Below, piece after piece: positions 16,823 through 26,631 of a stretch of 58,430 nt of DNA. Location: NCBI GenBank assembly GCA_030681895.1, contig JAUXRI010000269.1:1-58430 (forward strand), read 5' to 3'. How positions within the stretch are numbered: position 1 is the stretch's first letter; every line of letters starts with the position of its first letter. The position numbers and the translations under genes are program-made. The stretch comes from Myxococcales bacterium. GTDB lineage: Bacteria > Myxococcota > Myxococcia > Myxococcales > Myxococcaceae. The notes below the pieces were generated by a model. The model made no database searches. It was given only the letters and a program-made list of their open reading frames with translations, and had not been told where the DNA came from.

Positions 16823-19800
16823 TGCTCTCTTCATTGGTCCTCGTCCCGGTTCTGTTGTTCGCGCGGCTCGACAGCCCGGTGACCGACCAGGCCGAGGCGC
16901 TCGGAAAGCTCGCGCTGAGCCGCGCCAACGAGCCTCGCGGCGCTGCGGCGCTGATTCGCCTGCACGCCCTGATGGATGAAGTCGACGACCTCAACCTGTT
17001 GGCCGAGCCGTACTTCACCATCGCGGCGCGTGGCTCGACGGACCCGAACGTGCGCGCCCTGGCGAAGATGCTGCTGGTCGACCTCGAGCGCGCGCGAGGC
17101 CGCACCGTGCGCTCGCAGGACATCGTCAGAGACCTCGGCTTCGTGCAGGACTGGTACGTCGTCGGCGCGTTCGACAACGAGGGCAAAGGCGGCTGTGACA
17201 CCGACTTCGGGCCTGAGTCCGCGCCTGACTTGAAGACGAGTTACCCGGCGAAGGGCCACGAGGTCGGCTGGAGAAAGCTCGCCGCGAAGGCGTACGACGG
17301 CTCGGTCGACCTCTCGGTGCCGCTGCGCCCGTCGACCGAGGCGGTGGGCTACGCGTTGACGTGGCTGCAGGCGAGCGGCGAGACGAAGGCTGCGCTGTCG
17401 CTCGGCACGTCGGGTGGGTTCCGGCTGTTCGTCAACGGCGTGAAGGTGGCGACGAGCGACCGCTACAACCAGCCGCGGGCCGACCAGCAGCGCGTGCAGG
17501 TGAACCTGCGCAAGGGCTTCAACCGCGTGCTGCTGAAGGTCTGTCAGGAGAAAGGGCCGTTCGGGTTTTCGTTTCGCGCGGAGCGCCCGCATGGCGTGAG
17601 CGGCAGCTTCTCGGTGGTGTTGCCCGACGCCGTGCCACCGCTCGAGAAGGGCAGCGCACCGTCACCGCAGAAGCTGCCGACGTTGACCGACTCGGTGCTC
17701 GCGAAGGTCGCGGCCCAGCCCGCCGACGCCGAGCTGCGCGCCGATGCCGCCGTCATCCTCCACTGGACGCGCGCGTGGGAAGAGAAGGAGCGCACGCCGA
17801 TGCTCGAGGCCGAGAAGGCCGCCGACGCAAAGCCCACCGACGTCGCGTTGCAGCTCATCGCGGCGCAGCTCCAGCTCGATGACGCCAACCACCGTCGCAC
17901 GTACCTCGAGCGCGCGCTGAAGCTGGACCCGAAGCACCCGCTGGTGCGCCTCGCGCTCGCGCAGCACGAGCTGTCGCTGGAGCACCCGGCGCAGGCGCTC
18001 GCGCTCGTCGAGCCGTTGCTCCAGGAGAAGCCTGACTTCGCAGGCGCGTGGCTGGTGAAGGCGCGGGCGCTCGAGGCCCTGGGCGAGCGCGTGGCGTCGC
18101 AGCGCACCGTCGAGCAGGCCTTCTCGCGGCTGCACCTCGTGCCCATCGTCGCGCGCGAGGCCATCGGCGTGTCGCGGCGGCGAGACCGCATCACCGAGGC
18201 CATGGCCCGCGCCCGCATGGCCCTCTCGCTGCGCTTCGACGACACCACGACCCGCCGCTCGCTCGCCGCGATGCTGGCCGACCTCGGGCAGGTGGCCGAG
18301 GCCATCGACCAGTACAAGAAGGTGCTCGCGCTCGACCCGCTCGACCTCGGCACGGTGCTGCGGCTCGCCGAACTCGACGCCGCCAACGGCAGGGCCACCG
18401 AGGGGCGCGCGCTGTTCGAGCTCGCGAAGGTCCTCTCTCCCGAAGAGCACGACGTGCACGAACGCGAGGGGAGGACGTTGCTCCATCTCGGTGAGCGCGA
18501 CGCAGCGCTCGCGGCGTTCAGCACCTCGCTCAAGCTGCGCCCGCAGAACCCGGCGCTGAAAGAGCTCGTGCGCACGCTGCGCGGTGACGAGGTCGACGGC
18601 ACCACGCCCCACGCCCTCGCGCTCGGGCCCTTGCTCGAGGCCGCGGGCGCCGTGAAGGGCGAAGACGCCGTCACCGTCATCGACGTCACCGCCGTGAAGG
18701 TGCAGGCGAGTGGCCTGTCGTCACGGTTTCAGCAGCTCGCGGTGAAGGTCTTCAACCAGCGCGGCGTCGACGCGTTTCGTCAGCTGCCCATCACCTACTC
18801 ACCCGACCGGCAGGAGGTGCGGGTGCTCAAGGCGCGCATCACCAAGCCCGACGGCAGCATCGTCGACTCGTTCGGCGACGGAGAGCGCAACATCAACGAG
18901 CCGTGGACCGGCATGTATTACGACGCCCGGGCGCGAGTGCTGACCTTCCCCGCGCTCGCCGCTGGCGACGTGCTCGAGCTGCAGTGGCGCCTCGACGACA
19001 CCTCCCTCGACAACCTGCTCTCGGACTACTGGGGCGACGTCGACGCGGTGCAGGCCACCGTGCCGAAGCTGCGCTACCGCTTCATCGTCGACATGCCGGC
19101 CACGCGCCCGTTGAGCTGGAACGCGTCGACGCTGCCGAAGTGGGTGAAGGCGAGCCAGGAGACGAAGGAAGGCCGCACCGTCTACCGCTTCGAGGCCGAC
19201 GACGTGAAGAAGGTGGTGCCCGAGCCGCAGATGCCGGGCTGGGCCGAGGTCGCCACGCCGCTCCACCTCTCGACGTACCAGAGCTGGGACGCGGTGGGCC
19301 GCTACTGGTGGGGCCTGGTGCGAGACCAGCTCACGACGAACGACGAGCTGCAGAAGACCGTCACCACCGCGCTCAAGGGGGTCGACCGCAAGAAGACCGC
19401 CGACGTGGTGGCCGCCATCTACGGCTTCGTCGTCACCAACACGCGCTACGTCGCGCTGGAGTTCGGCATTCATGGCTACAAGCCGTACCGCGTCGACCGC
19501 GTGCTCGCGCGCCGCTTCGGTGACTGCAAGGACAAGGCGTCGCTCATCGTCGCGATGTTGAAGCTGGCCGGCGTCGACGCGCGCCTGGTGCTGCTGCGCA
19601 TGCGCAACCTCGGCACGCTGCCGCCCGAGCCCGCGTCGCTGGCCGCCTTCAATCACGCCATCGCGTACGTGCCCTCGCTCGACCTCTACCTCGACGGCAC
19701 CGCCGACTTTCACGGCAGCAAAGAGGTGCCCTCGGCCGACCGCGTCGCCAACGTGCTGGTGGTGGAGCCCGACGGGAACAGCCGCTTCCTCGTCACGCCC

Positions 19801-20466
19801 GAGGCGAACCCCGCCGACAACGCGACGTCCCTCACGATGGACGTGACGGTGAAGGCCGACGGCAGCGCCGTGGGGAAGGGCTCGGTGGTGGCCGTCGGTC
19901 AAGCCGCGCCCGAGCTGCGGCGCCAGTACCAGACGGCCGCGACGCGCCAGGCAACGTTCGAGCAGGTGTGGGCCAACTCGTTCCCCGGAGTGTCGGCGAG
20001 CGAGCTCGTCATCACCGACACCACGAAGCTCGAGCTGCCGGTGACGATGACGTTCAAGATGGCGATGCCGCGGTACGCCGAGGCGGGAGCGGGTTTTCTG
20101 CGCTTCTTCCCCTTCGGCGCGAGCCGGGCCTTCACGCAGGCGCTGGCGCCGCTCTCGGAGCGCACCACCGACGTCGTCTTCCCCGGAGTGTGGACCAACC
20201 GCTTCGACTTCACCTACGCGCTGCCCGCGTCGTGGACGCCGGGTGAGCTGCCCGCGAAGGTCGTGGAGCAGAGCCCGTTCGGCTCGCTCACCATCGAGGC
20301 GACGCTGAAGGATGGGAAGCTGCGGGTGACGGGCGAGATGGTGATGGCAAAAGCGCGCATCGCCGCGAAGGACTACCCCGCGTTCCGGGAGTGGCTGCTC
20401 AAGGTCGATCAGGCCTTCGGTCGCAAGGTGACGGCGCAGGCCGGTGGGCAGACCGCAGCTCGATAG
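16822..20466 (+). CDS. TPR / DUF3857 / transglutaminase-like exported protein
   Basis: 1214 residues. A short signal peptide (SLVLVPVLLFARL) suggests export. Residues about 60-270 contain a beta-sandwich-like region (GGFRLFVNGVKVAT), about 290-610 contain multiple TPRs (AIDQYKKVLALDPLD), about 640-800 match DUF3857, and about 860-970 form a transglutaminase-like core with a complete Cys-His-Asp triad: Cys902 in FGDCKDKA, His945 in FNHAIAY and Asp958 in YLDGTADF. The C-terminal 240 residues are beta-rich. Proteins with this order are common in Bacteroidota and Myxococcota and are usually uncharacterised; the triad indicates protease, amidase or transglutaminase chemistry in the periplasm. It stands alone between a hairpin and a tandem repeat, so it is probably monocistronic. 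Confidence 0.88.
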   Translation: MLSSLVLVPVLLFARLDSPVTDQAEALGKLALSRANEPRGAAALIRLHALMDEVDDLNLLAEPYFTIAARGSTDPNVRALAKMLLVDLERARGRTVRSQDIVRDLGFVQDWYVVGAFDNEGKGGCDTDFGPESAPDLKTSYPAKGHEVGWRKLAAKAYDGSVDLSVPLRPSTEAVGYALTWLQASGETKAALSLGTSGGFRLFVNGVKVATSDRYNQPRADQQRVQVNLRKGFNRVLLKVCQEKGPFGFSFRAERPHGVSGSFSVVLPDAVPPLEKGSAPSPQKLPTLTDSVLAKVAAQPADAELRADAAVILHWTRAWEEKERTPMLEAEKAADAKPTDVALQLIAAQLQLDDANHRRTYLERALKLDPKHPLVRLALAQHELSLEHPAQALALVEPLLQEKPDFAGAWLVKARALEALGERVASQRTVEQAFSRLHLVPIVAREAIGVSRRRDRITEAMARARMALSLRFDDTTTRRSLAAMLADLGQVAEAIDQYKKVLALDPLDLGTVLRLAELDAANGRATEGRALFELAKVLSPEEHDVHEREGRTLLHLGERDAALAAFSTSLKLRPQNPALKELVRTLRGDEVDGTTPHALALGPLLEAAGAVKGEDAVTVIDVTAVKVQASGLSSRFQQLAVKVFNQRGVDAFRQLPITYSPDRQEVRVLKARITKPDGSIVDSFGDGERNINEPWTGMYYDARARVLTFPALAAGDVLELQWRLDDTSLDNLLSDYWGDVDAVQATVPKLRYRFIVDMPATRPLSWNASTLPKWVKASQETKEGRTVYRFEADDVKKVVPEPQMPGWAEVATPLHLSTYQSWDAVGRYWWGLVRDQLTTNDELQKTVTTALKGVDRKKTADVVAAIYGFVVTNTRYVALEFGIHGYKPYRVDRVLARRFGDCKDKASLIVAMLKLAGVDARLVLLRMRNLGTLPPEPASLAAFNHAIAYVPSLDLYLDGTADFHGSKEVPSADRVANVLVVEPDGNSRFLVTPEANPADNATSLTMDVTVKADGSAVGKGSVVAVGQAAPELRRQYQTAATRQATFEQVWANSFPGVSASELVITDTTKLELPVTMTFKMAMPRYAEAGAGFLRFFPFGASRAFTQALAPLSERTTDVVFPGVWTNRFDFTYALPASWTPGELPAKVVEQSPFGSLTIEATLKDGKLRVTGEMVMAKARIAAKDYPAFREWLLKVDQAFGRKVTAQAGGQTAAR

Positions 20467-20567
20467 GCTCGGCGCCGTCTGAGTCGGAAGGTCAGCTCGG
20501 CGCCGTCTGAGTCGGAAGGTCAGCTCGGCGCCGTCTGAGTCGGAGATTCAGCTCGTCTGAGTCGGAA
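20467..20567. repeat. 28-bp direct tandem repeat, three and a half copies
   Basis: Three consecutive 28-base units start at 20467, 20495 and 20523, each beginning GCTCGGCGCCGTCTGAGTCG. The first two are identical; the third differs only in its last six bases (GATTCA versus AGGTCA region). A truncated fourth copy (GCTCGTCTGAGTCGGAA) occupies 20551-20567, and another GCTCGGCG begins at 20568. The array fills almost the whole gap between two convergent genes and contains the six-base palindrome GGCGCC once per full unit. There are no spacers, so it is not CRISPR. It likely arose by slippage and may act in termination. Confidence 0.9.
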
Positions 20568-20584
20568 GCTCGGCGGGCCGACGC

Positions 20585-21343
20585 TCAGTCTTCGAGCGCG
20601 AAGCGGAAGTTGAAGGGCACCGTCACCGAGACGGGCACGCCGTCGCGCGTGGCCGGGGTGAACCGGAACCGGCGGATTCGACGCCTCGCCTCTTCGTCGA
20701 GCCCGAAGCCCAGGCCCTTCACCACGACGACGTGGGTGACGACGCCCTCGGGGCTGATGGTGATCTGCAGCCGCACCACGCCCTCGATGTTGTTCTCGCG
20801 CGCCTCCTCCGGGTACACGCCGTCGGTCCACTCGGACCGGACGGAGGCCTCGGTGAGCACTGGCGCAGGCGGTGCCGTCGGTCCCGTGATGGGCTTCACC
20901 GAGTTCGGGTCGACCGCCTTGTTCGAGCCTTCACCGTAGAGCGTGTTGCCGACCTGAATCGCCGGCCCGGTCGCGTTCTCATTGACCGACTCCAGGGTCG
21001 CTCCGACGACGATCTCCGGTGGAGGCTCGGGCGTCTCTGGCGGTGGCGGCGTGTCGTCATTTGGCGGAGGCGGCAGCGCGACCTTCGGCTTCGGCGGCAG
21101 TGGTGGGGGCTCAGGCTCCGGAGGCTCGGGTGGCGGCTCGGGCTCTGGCGGCGGCTCTTCGAAGTTCATCTTCACCTCGAGCGCGATCGCACGCTCCCGG
21201 GGTTTGGTCGTGAGCGGCATCGACCAGACCGCGGCGATGTGCCCGACGAGCGAGACCAGGAGCGCGCCCGCGATGAACCAGTACCCCCAGACCTCGAGGC
21301 GCCGCTCGTTTCGAAGCTCGTGTTCGAGGCCTGTCGACGTCAT
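20585..21343 (-). CDS. tonB: TonB-family energy transducer
   Basis: 252 residues with the classic layout: cytoplasmic N-terminus, one membrane anchor (about 20-40, YWFIAGALLVSLVGHIAAVW), a long Pro/Glu/Lys periplasmic linker (about 60-110, repeated PPPEP), and a TonB C-terminal domain (about 165-250). The C-domain shows YPEEARENNIEGVVRLQITI and the closing FRFTPATRDGVPVSVTVPF pattern. It would pass proton-motive energy from an ExbB/ExbD complex to outer-membrane receptors. It is the downstream partner of a TPR gene (4-base ATGA overlap) and divergent from a TonB-dependent receptor, a Big-domain lipoprotein and exbD, so it probably serves that receptor. No exbB is present in the window. Confidence 0.92.
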   Translation of the reverse strand: MTSTGLEHELRNERRLEVWGYWFIAGALLVSLVGHIAAVWSMPLTTKPRERAIALEVKMNFEEPPPEPEPPPEPPEPEPPPLPPKPKVALPPPPNDDTPPPPETPEPPPEIVVGATLESVNENATGPAIQVGNTLYGEGSNKAVDPNSVKPITGPTAPPAPVLTEASVRSEWTDGVYPEEARENNIEGVVRLQITISPEGVVTHVVVVKGLGFGLDEEARRRIRRFRFTPATRDGVPVSVTVPFNFRFALED

Positions 21344-22350
21344 GAGCCCGTCCTTGGAAGCGGTCGCTTGAACTGCGCCTGGTAGGCCGCTTCGAGAGTC
21401 TTTAACGCGGTCGCGTCTTTCTTCCGCCGATAGAGCGCGCCGAGGCGTCGATACGCCAGCTCGTAGCCGGGATCGGCCGCGATGATGGCGGTGAGGTCGG
21501 CGATGGCGTCGTCGGGCTTCGAGAGCGCGCTGGACACCAGCCGGGCCACGAGGTTGTCGGGCTGGGCCTCGAGGGCTGCGGCGCAGGCCTTCTTCGCGCT
21601 GGCGGCCTTCTTCGTCAGCTCATCGAGCGCGCAGCGCAGCGCGTACGTGCCCGCCACTTTCGGAAAGGTCGTCTCGGCTTTCGAGACCAGGGCTGCGGCA
21701 GCTTTGGGCTCGTCGAGGTTGATGCGCTTCTGCGCCTCGGCGGCGAGCTTCGCGAACTCGGCCTCGCGCGCTTCGGGCACGGCGCCCGCTGGCAGCCCGA
21801 GCCGCCGGCGTTGTTTGCCAACCGAGTCGAGCAGCGGCTTCGCCACGTCAGGCTCGAGGTGCGTGGCAGCGGTCTCCACCCAGGTGAAGCATCGCTGGTC
21901 GAGCGAGAGTTCCGCGAAGGTCTCCCACACGAACGCGGGAGCCTGCTTCACATCGAACGCCGCGCGCGCCTTTGCGAGGCTTTGCACGACTGAGGTGCCA
22001 TCGCTGCCCTGTGCAGTCGCGGCGTGCAGCCACGAGATGGGTCCCGCGCCCGGCAGCGCACCGGCCTTCAGGCACTGCATGAGGGTTTCGACCGCGGTGG
22101 GCGACTGGCGTGCGCGCAGCTCGCATGCGAGCTCCTGCATCGTGACGAGCTCGGGCTGCGCGTCGAGCACCGGCTGGAGTTCGGCCAACGCCGCGTCGAA
22201 CTTCCGCTCCTCGAACAGCGCGAACACCCGCTTCAAACGCTGTTCGTCTTCAGCTCGTTTCAGGCCGAGTCCCGGCGTCCCAGCGTCTGCCCAGACGTGA
22301 CTCGCGAGGCCCACAACCACCACCAGCATCAGCGTTCGATGGAGGTTCAT
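21340..22350 (-). CDS. Periplasmic TPR protein upstream of tonB
   Basis: 336 residues from the ATG at 22350, giving a signal peptide (HRTLMLVVVVGLASHVWA). Residues 35-110 and 180-336 contain TPR-like helix pairs, including FEERKFDAALAELQPVL and the C-terminal PGYELAYRRLGALYRRKKD. Cys residues are scattered in the middle part. It is translationally coupled to tonB. TPR proteins are sometimes encoded with TonB systems and may bind TonB or the receptor plug in the periplasm, an inference from position only. An ATG 60 codons upstream would place the start inside the divergent promoter region and is unlikely. Confidence 0.8.
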   Translation of the reverse strand: MNLHRTLMLVVVVGLASHVWADAGTPGLGLKRAEDEQRLKRVFALFEERKFDAALAELQPVLDAQPELVTMQELACELRARQSPTAVETLMQCLKAGALPGAGPISWLHAATAQGSDGTSVVQSLAKARAAFDVKQAPAFVWETFAELSLDQRCFTWVETAATHLEPDVAKPLLDSVGKQRRRLGLPAGAVPEAREAEFAKLAAEAQKRINLDEPKAAAALVSKAETTFPKVAGTYALRCALDELTKKAASAKKACAAALEAQPDNLVARLVSSALSKPDDAIADLTAIIAADPGYELAYRRLGALYRRKKDATALKTLEAAYQAQFKRPLPRTGS

Positions 22351-22492
22351 GAAGGGAACAGGAGCTGATCTGGACTCGATTACAACTGAGCGCCTGTTCA
22401 GATGTGCAGGCGCAACACAAACCCTCACAAAAGATTCCCCGTGGGTTGCACTTTGCACAGACCTAAGGGACCTTACCGCTGCAGTGTGTCTA

Positions 22493-22506
22493 TGTATGTA
22501 AATACA
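22493..22506. promoter_or_regulatory. Palindrome TGTAT-N4-ATACA in the divergent tonB/receptor promoter region
   Basis: The 22351-22520 gap is clearly less GC-rich than its surroundings and separates the TPR-tonB pair from the receptor operon. TGTATGTAAATACA (22493-22506) is a perfect palindrome with a four-base centre, immediately upstream of the receptor's GGGGATGGGG ribosome-binding site. TTGCAC also occurs twice with 7-base spacing at 22446 and 22453. These look like regulator or promoter elements, but no factor is identified and no -35/-10 pair with good spacing could be fixed. Confidence 0.4.
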
Positions 22507-22520
22507 CGGGGATGGGGAAT

Positions 22521-25493
22521 ATGACGACACTGAAACGATGGAGTGGCGCTGTCGGAGTCAGTCTTTTTCTCCTTGCCGGCTCGGCCGTTGCCCAGACTGA
22601 TCAGGACGCAGGGCCAGGCCTGGTGATGCCCGCCGACCTGCCGGCGGGTGTCGTCGCAGACCCCGTGCCTCCGGCCGAGCCCGTTGTCGTCTCCCCGGCA
22701 CCCGCCCGCGACCCCGATGACGGCGCGCGGGAAGTGGTGGTCACCGGCTCCCGCATTCGCCGCAAGGACCTGCAGGCGATGGCGCCGCTGGCCGTCTTCA
22801 CGCGCGAGCAGATCGCCGCGACTGGCCGCTCGAACGTCGCCGAGTTCCTCCAGACGATGCCCGAGGCCTCGAACGCCATCAACCGCGCGACGAACAACGG
22901 CGGCGACGGCTCGCTGCGCGTGAACCTTCGCGGCATCAACCCCGCCTCGACGCTCGTGCTCCTCAACGGCCGGCGAATGACCGCAGGCGGCACCGGCGCG
23001 AACTCGTCGGTCGACCTCTCGGCGATTCCCACCAACGTCATCGAGCGCATCGAGGTGCTCAAAGACGGCGCGTCGGCCATCTACGGCTCGGACGCCATCG
23101 CGGGCGTCATCAACATCATCACCCGGCGGAAGGTGTCGGGCGCCGAGGCCGTCGTCTACGGGAGCACCACGACGTTCGGAGACGGTCAGCAGCTCGACGT
23201 GTCTGGCATCGTCGGCACCACGGGAGAGAAGGGTAGCGCGTTTCTGTCGGCCAACTTCTACACCGGCGCGCCGGTCTACGCGGGCAACCGCGAGTACTCG
23301 AAGTACCAGCTGAACCTGCTCAGGGAAGACGGCATGCCCGACCAGGTCGACCGCATCGGCTCGGGCACCATTCCCGCCGGGCGCGTGGTGATTGGCTCGA
23401 GCGAGCGCGGCGTCGAGAACGGCAACGACACCTGGAACGCGCTGGTCCGGGCGAACCCCACCACCGGCTCGTTCATTCGTGGGGCCGACGGCACGTTCCG
23501 CCCCTTCGCGGGCACCACGATTCCCGAAGACATGGGCGACGGTTGGAACTTCCAGCCCTACAACTACCTCGTCACGCCGCAGCAGCGCTTCAACATCTTC
23601 TCGAGCGGCGAGTACCAGTTGGGCACGTACGCGCGCGTCTTCTACGACGCGCTCTACAGCAAGCGCACCTCACAGCAACTGCTCGCGCCCGAGCCGCTGT
23701 TGACCGACGGTGAGGGTGTCACCGTGTCGGCGCAGAACGTCTACAACCCGTTCGGCCGCGACTTCGCCGGCGTTCGTCGCCGCCTCGTCGAGTTCGGTGG
23801 GCGCAAGACGACGCAAGACATCAACAACGTGCACGTGACCCTCGGCATCGACGGCGACCTGCCAGAGGAGGCCGGCTTCTTCTCGGGCTTCCACTGGGAA
23901 GGCGCCTTCATCTTCAGCCGCAACGACGCGACCAACGTGAAGGAAGGCAACCTGCGCCTCACGCGCCTGCAGAACGCCGTCGGACCCAGCTACATCGACT
24001 CGAGCGGCGTCGCGCGGTGCGGCACCGCGAGCGCGCCCATCGACGGCTGCGTGCCGCTCAACCTCTTCGGCGGGCCCGGCAGCATCACCAAAGACCAGCT
24101 CGACTACCTCACGTTCATCGGCACCGCGCGCGGCTACAACCAGCTCATGGGTGCACAGGCGAACGTCACCGGCGATCTCTTCCGCATCGCCGCCGAGCGC
24201 AAGGTCGCCATCGCCATCGGCTACGACGGCCGCGTGCTGAGCGGTGGCGAGGTGCCCGACCCCATCACCGTCGCGGGCGAGACCTCTGGCAACAAGGGCC
24301 TCATCACCGAGGGCAGCTACGTCGTGCACGAAGGGTACGGCGAGCTGACGATTCCCATCGTCGACAAGCTGCCTGGCGCAGACCTCGTCGAGCTCGCCGC
24401 GGCCGTTCGTGTGTCGAGCTACAGCAACTTCGGCGCGACGGCGAACTACAAGCTCGGTGGCCGCTATCGCCCGATTCGTGACGTCACGATTCGCGGCAGC
24501 TACGCGACGTCGTTCCGCGCTCCGACGGTGCCAGAGCTCTTCGGTGGGCAGGCCGACAGCTTCGCCAACGTGTCAGACCCGTGCGCTGAAGCCGAGCCCG
24601 GCTCGGTGCTCGCGAGGAACTGCGGCGCGGCGGCGGGCAACGGCGACGACCAGGCCCAGCTTCGTTCACGCGTCGGCGGAAACCCGGGCCTCAAGCCCGA
24701 GGTCGCCCGCACCTTCACCATCGGCACGGTCATCGAGCCGCGCTTCGTCAAGGGCCTCGCGGTGACGGTGGACTACTGGAACACCGACATCAACAACACC
24801 ATCAGCGGCATCGGTGAGAGCGTCATTCTGCAAGGCTGCTACCCCGGGGCCGATGGCCAGGCGCCGAAGTACTGCGCCCTCATTCAGCGCGACCCGACCA
24901 CCCAGCGCATCACGCAGATCAGCAACCTGAACGCGAACGTCGGCAAAGACAGCATCGACGGCATCGACGTCACGGGGTCGTACGATCTGCCCACGCCGAT
25001 CGGCCGCTTCAACCTGCTCAGCACGTACTCGTTCCTGAACAACTACACGCGCGTGCTGGCCGACGGCACCGTGGTGCAGGGCGCCGGCACGTGGGACCTC
25101 AACGTGTCGGGCAGCGGTGGTGCGTTCCCCAGGTCCCGCTTCATGGCGGGCGTCAGCTGGCGCTACCAGGGCTTCTCGGCCGGCGTTCGCACCTACGTCA
25201 TCGGGAGCTTCGAGGAGTGCTCCGATGCCGACGGCGCCTTCGCTGGCGACGGCCTCTGCTACGCCGACAAGATGGCGAAGCGCCGCACCGTCGACGCCTG
25301 GAACAACTGGGACGCCAACATCGGCTACCAGTTCACCTCGCCGGTGGGCCGCACGTCGCTCACGCTCGGCATGACCAACATCTTCAACCAGACACCGCCG
25401 CTCATCTACAACGGCTTTGCCAACACCACCGACACGTACAACTACGATCTCGTGTTGCGTCAGGTCTTCTTCCGCGTCGCGCAGAACTTCTAA
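22521..25493 (+). CDS. TonB-dependent outer-membrane receptor
   Basis: 990 residues from the ATG at 22521; an ATG three codons earlier is possible but has poorer ribosome-binding-site spacing. A signal peptide (FLLAGSAVAQ) is followed by a Pro-rich extension and the plug domain (about 75-200) starting EVVVTGSRIRRKDL, which probably contains the TonB box, with LVLLNGRRMT, VIERIEVLKDGASAIYGSDA and IAGVINIITR. The rest is a beta-barrel with the conserved YNPFGRDF region, RAPTVPELFGG and GNPGLKPEVA motifs, ending in a terminal Phe (FFRVAQNF). The plug type resembles receptors annotated for large or carbohydrate/peptide substrates rather than simple siderophore receptors, but the ligand is unknown. 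It heads an operon with a Big-domain lipoprotein and exbD. Confidence 0.93.
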   Translation: MTTLKRWSGAVGVSLFLLAGSAVAQTDQDAGPGLVMPADLPAGVVADPVPPAEPVVVSPAPARDPDDGAREVVVTGSRIRRKDLQAMAPLAVFTREQIAATGRSNVAEFLQTMPEASNAINRATNNGGDGSLRVNLRGINPASTLVLLNGRRMTAGGTGANSSVDLSAIPTNVIERIEVLKDGASAIYGSDAIAGVINIITRRKVSGAEAVVYGSTTTFGDGQQLDVSGIVGTTGEKGSAFLSANFYTGAPVYAGNREYSKYQLNLLREDGMPDQVDRIGSGTIPAGRVVIGSSERGVENGNDTWNALVRANPTTGSFIRGADGTFRPFAGTTIPEDMGDGWNFQPYNYLVTPQQRFNIFSSGEYQLGTYARVFYDALYSKRTSQQLLAPEPLLTDGEGVTVSAQNVYNPFGRDFAGVRRRLVEFGGRKTTQDINNVHVTLGIDGDLPEEAGFFSGFHWEGAFIFSRNDATNVKEGNLRLTRLQNAVGPSYIDSSGVARCGTASAPIDGCVPLNLFGGPGSITKDQLDYLTFIGTARGYNQLMGAQANVTGDLFRIAAERKVAIAIGYDGRVLSGGEVPDPITVAGETSGNKGLITEGSYVVHEGYGELTIPIVDKLPGADLVELAAAVRVSSYSNFGATANYKLGGRYRPIRDVTIRGSYATSFRAPTVPELFGGQADSFANVSDPCAEAEPGSVLARNCGAAAGNGDDQAQLRSRVGGNPGLKPEVARTFTIGTVIEPRFVKGLAVTVDYWNTDINNTISGIGESVILQGCYPGADGQAPKYCALIQRDPTTQRITQISNLNANVGKDSIDGIDVTGSYDLPTPIGRFNLLSTYSFLNNYTRVLADGTVVQGAGTWDLNVSGSGGAFPRSRFMAGVSWRYQGFSAGVRTYVIGSFEECSDADGAFAGDGLCYADKMAKRRTVDAWNNWDANIGYQFTSPVGRTSLTLGMTNIFNQTPPLIYNGFANTTDTYNYDLVLRQVFFRVAQNF

Positions 25494-25503
25494 GGGAGCC
25501 GCC

Positions 25504-26175
25504 ATGACTTCGACCATCTCTCGCAGAGTCCTTCTCGCGACGCTGAGTGTCGTGCTCGTCACCTCGTGCAACCCGAAGCCGGCGGGCCAGGAGGCCGTCG
25601 TGCCCCTCGACGGCCTGTTCGTGCTGCCGCTCTCGCTCAACCTGCTGACCGGCGAGCGCAGCCAGCTCTCGTCGACGCGGTTCAAGGCCGGCGAGCCGAC
25701 CAGCACCACCTCGACCACCGCGTGGACCTCGGCCAACCCGGCCGTCGCTTCGGTGAGCGCGACCGGTCGCGTGAGCGCCGAGACGCCGGGGCGAACGACC
25801 ATCACCGGAACCGTCGAGGGCAAGACCGCCACCGTGCAGGTGGTCGTCTCTTCTCCAGCGCTGCAGCTGCTCCCGCTCACCATGCAGCTCGCGTACTTCG
25901 AGCCTGCTCCGGCACCTGACGACGCCGGCGCGGACTACGACGGCGGCGTGCCCCGCTACGACAGCGACTCGTTCGTCGCCAACCGCCTCAACATGGACGG
26001 CAGCCGCACCAACATCGCCAGCAGCATGTTGTGGGGCTCGTCGGACGTCTCGGTGGCCTCGGTCGTGCCCGACAGCGGCGTGGTGACGGCCGTCGGCGAA
26101 GGCGAATGCGTGATCACCGGCTTCCTCGATGGCGAGACCGTCACCGGCACCGTCGTCGTGACGCCTGACGAGTAG
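25504..26175 (+). CDS. Lipoprotein with bacterial Ig-like (Big_2) domains
   Basis: 223 residues, starting ten bases after the receptor gene with a good ribosome-binding site (AAGGGAGCC). The signal ends in SVVLVTSC, giving an N-terminal lipid-modified Cys. Two Big_2-like segments are visible: AWTSANPAVASVSATGRVSA with ITGTVEGKTATVQVVV (about 75-125), and the second around SSDVSVASVVPDSGVVTAVG to the C-terminus. Between them is an Asp-Ala-Gly-containing loop. In its operon position this could be a surface or periplasmic ligand-binding partner of the TonB-dependent receptor, as SusD-like or other receptor-linked lipoproteins are, though it is not homologous to SusD. That role is inferred from context. 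Confidence 0.82.
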   Translation: MTSTISRRVLLATLSVVLVTSCNPKPAGQEAVVPLDGLFVLPLSLNLLTGERSQLSSTRFKAGEPTSTTSTTAWTSANPAVASVSATGRVSAETPGRTTITGTVEGKTATVQVVVSSPALQLLPLTMQLAYFEPAPAPDDAGADYDGGVPRYDSDSFVANRLNMDGSRTNIASSMLWGSSDVSVASVVPDSGVVTAVGEGECVITGFLDGETVTGTVVVTPDE

Positions 26176-26207
26176 CGCCTGACGCACCCGGGAAGGACGC
26201 GAAGCCC

Positions 26208-26627
<420 letters not shown>

Positions 26628-26631
26628 CCGT

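Noticed and set aside
20467..20567. Tandem 28-bp units as a CRISPR array
   Set aside because: Units are adjacent with no spacers and no cas genes are near.
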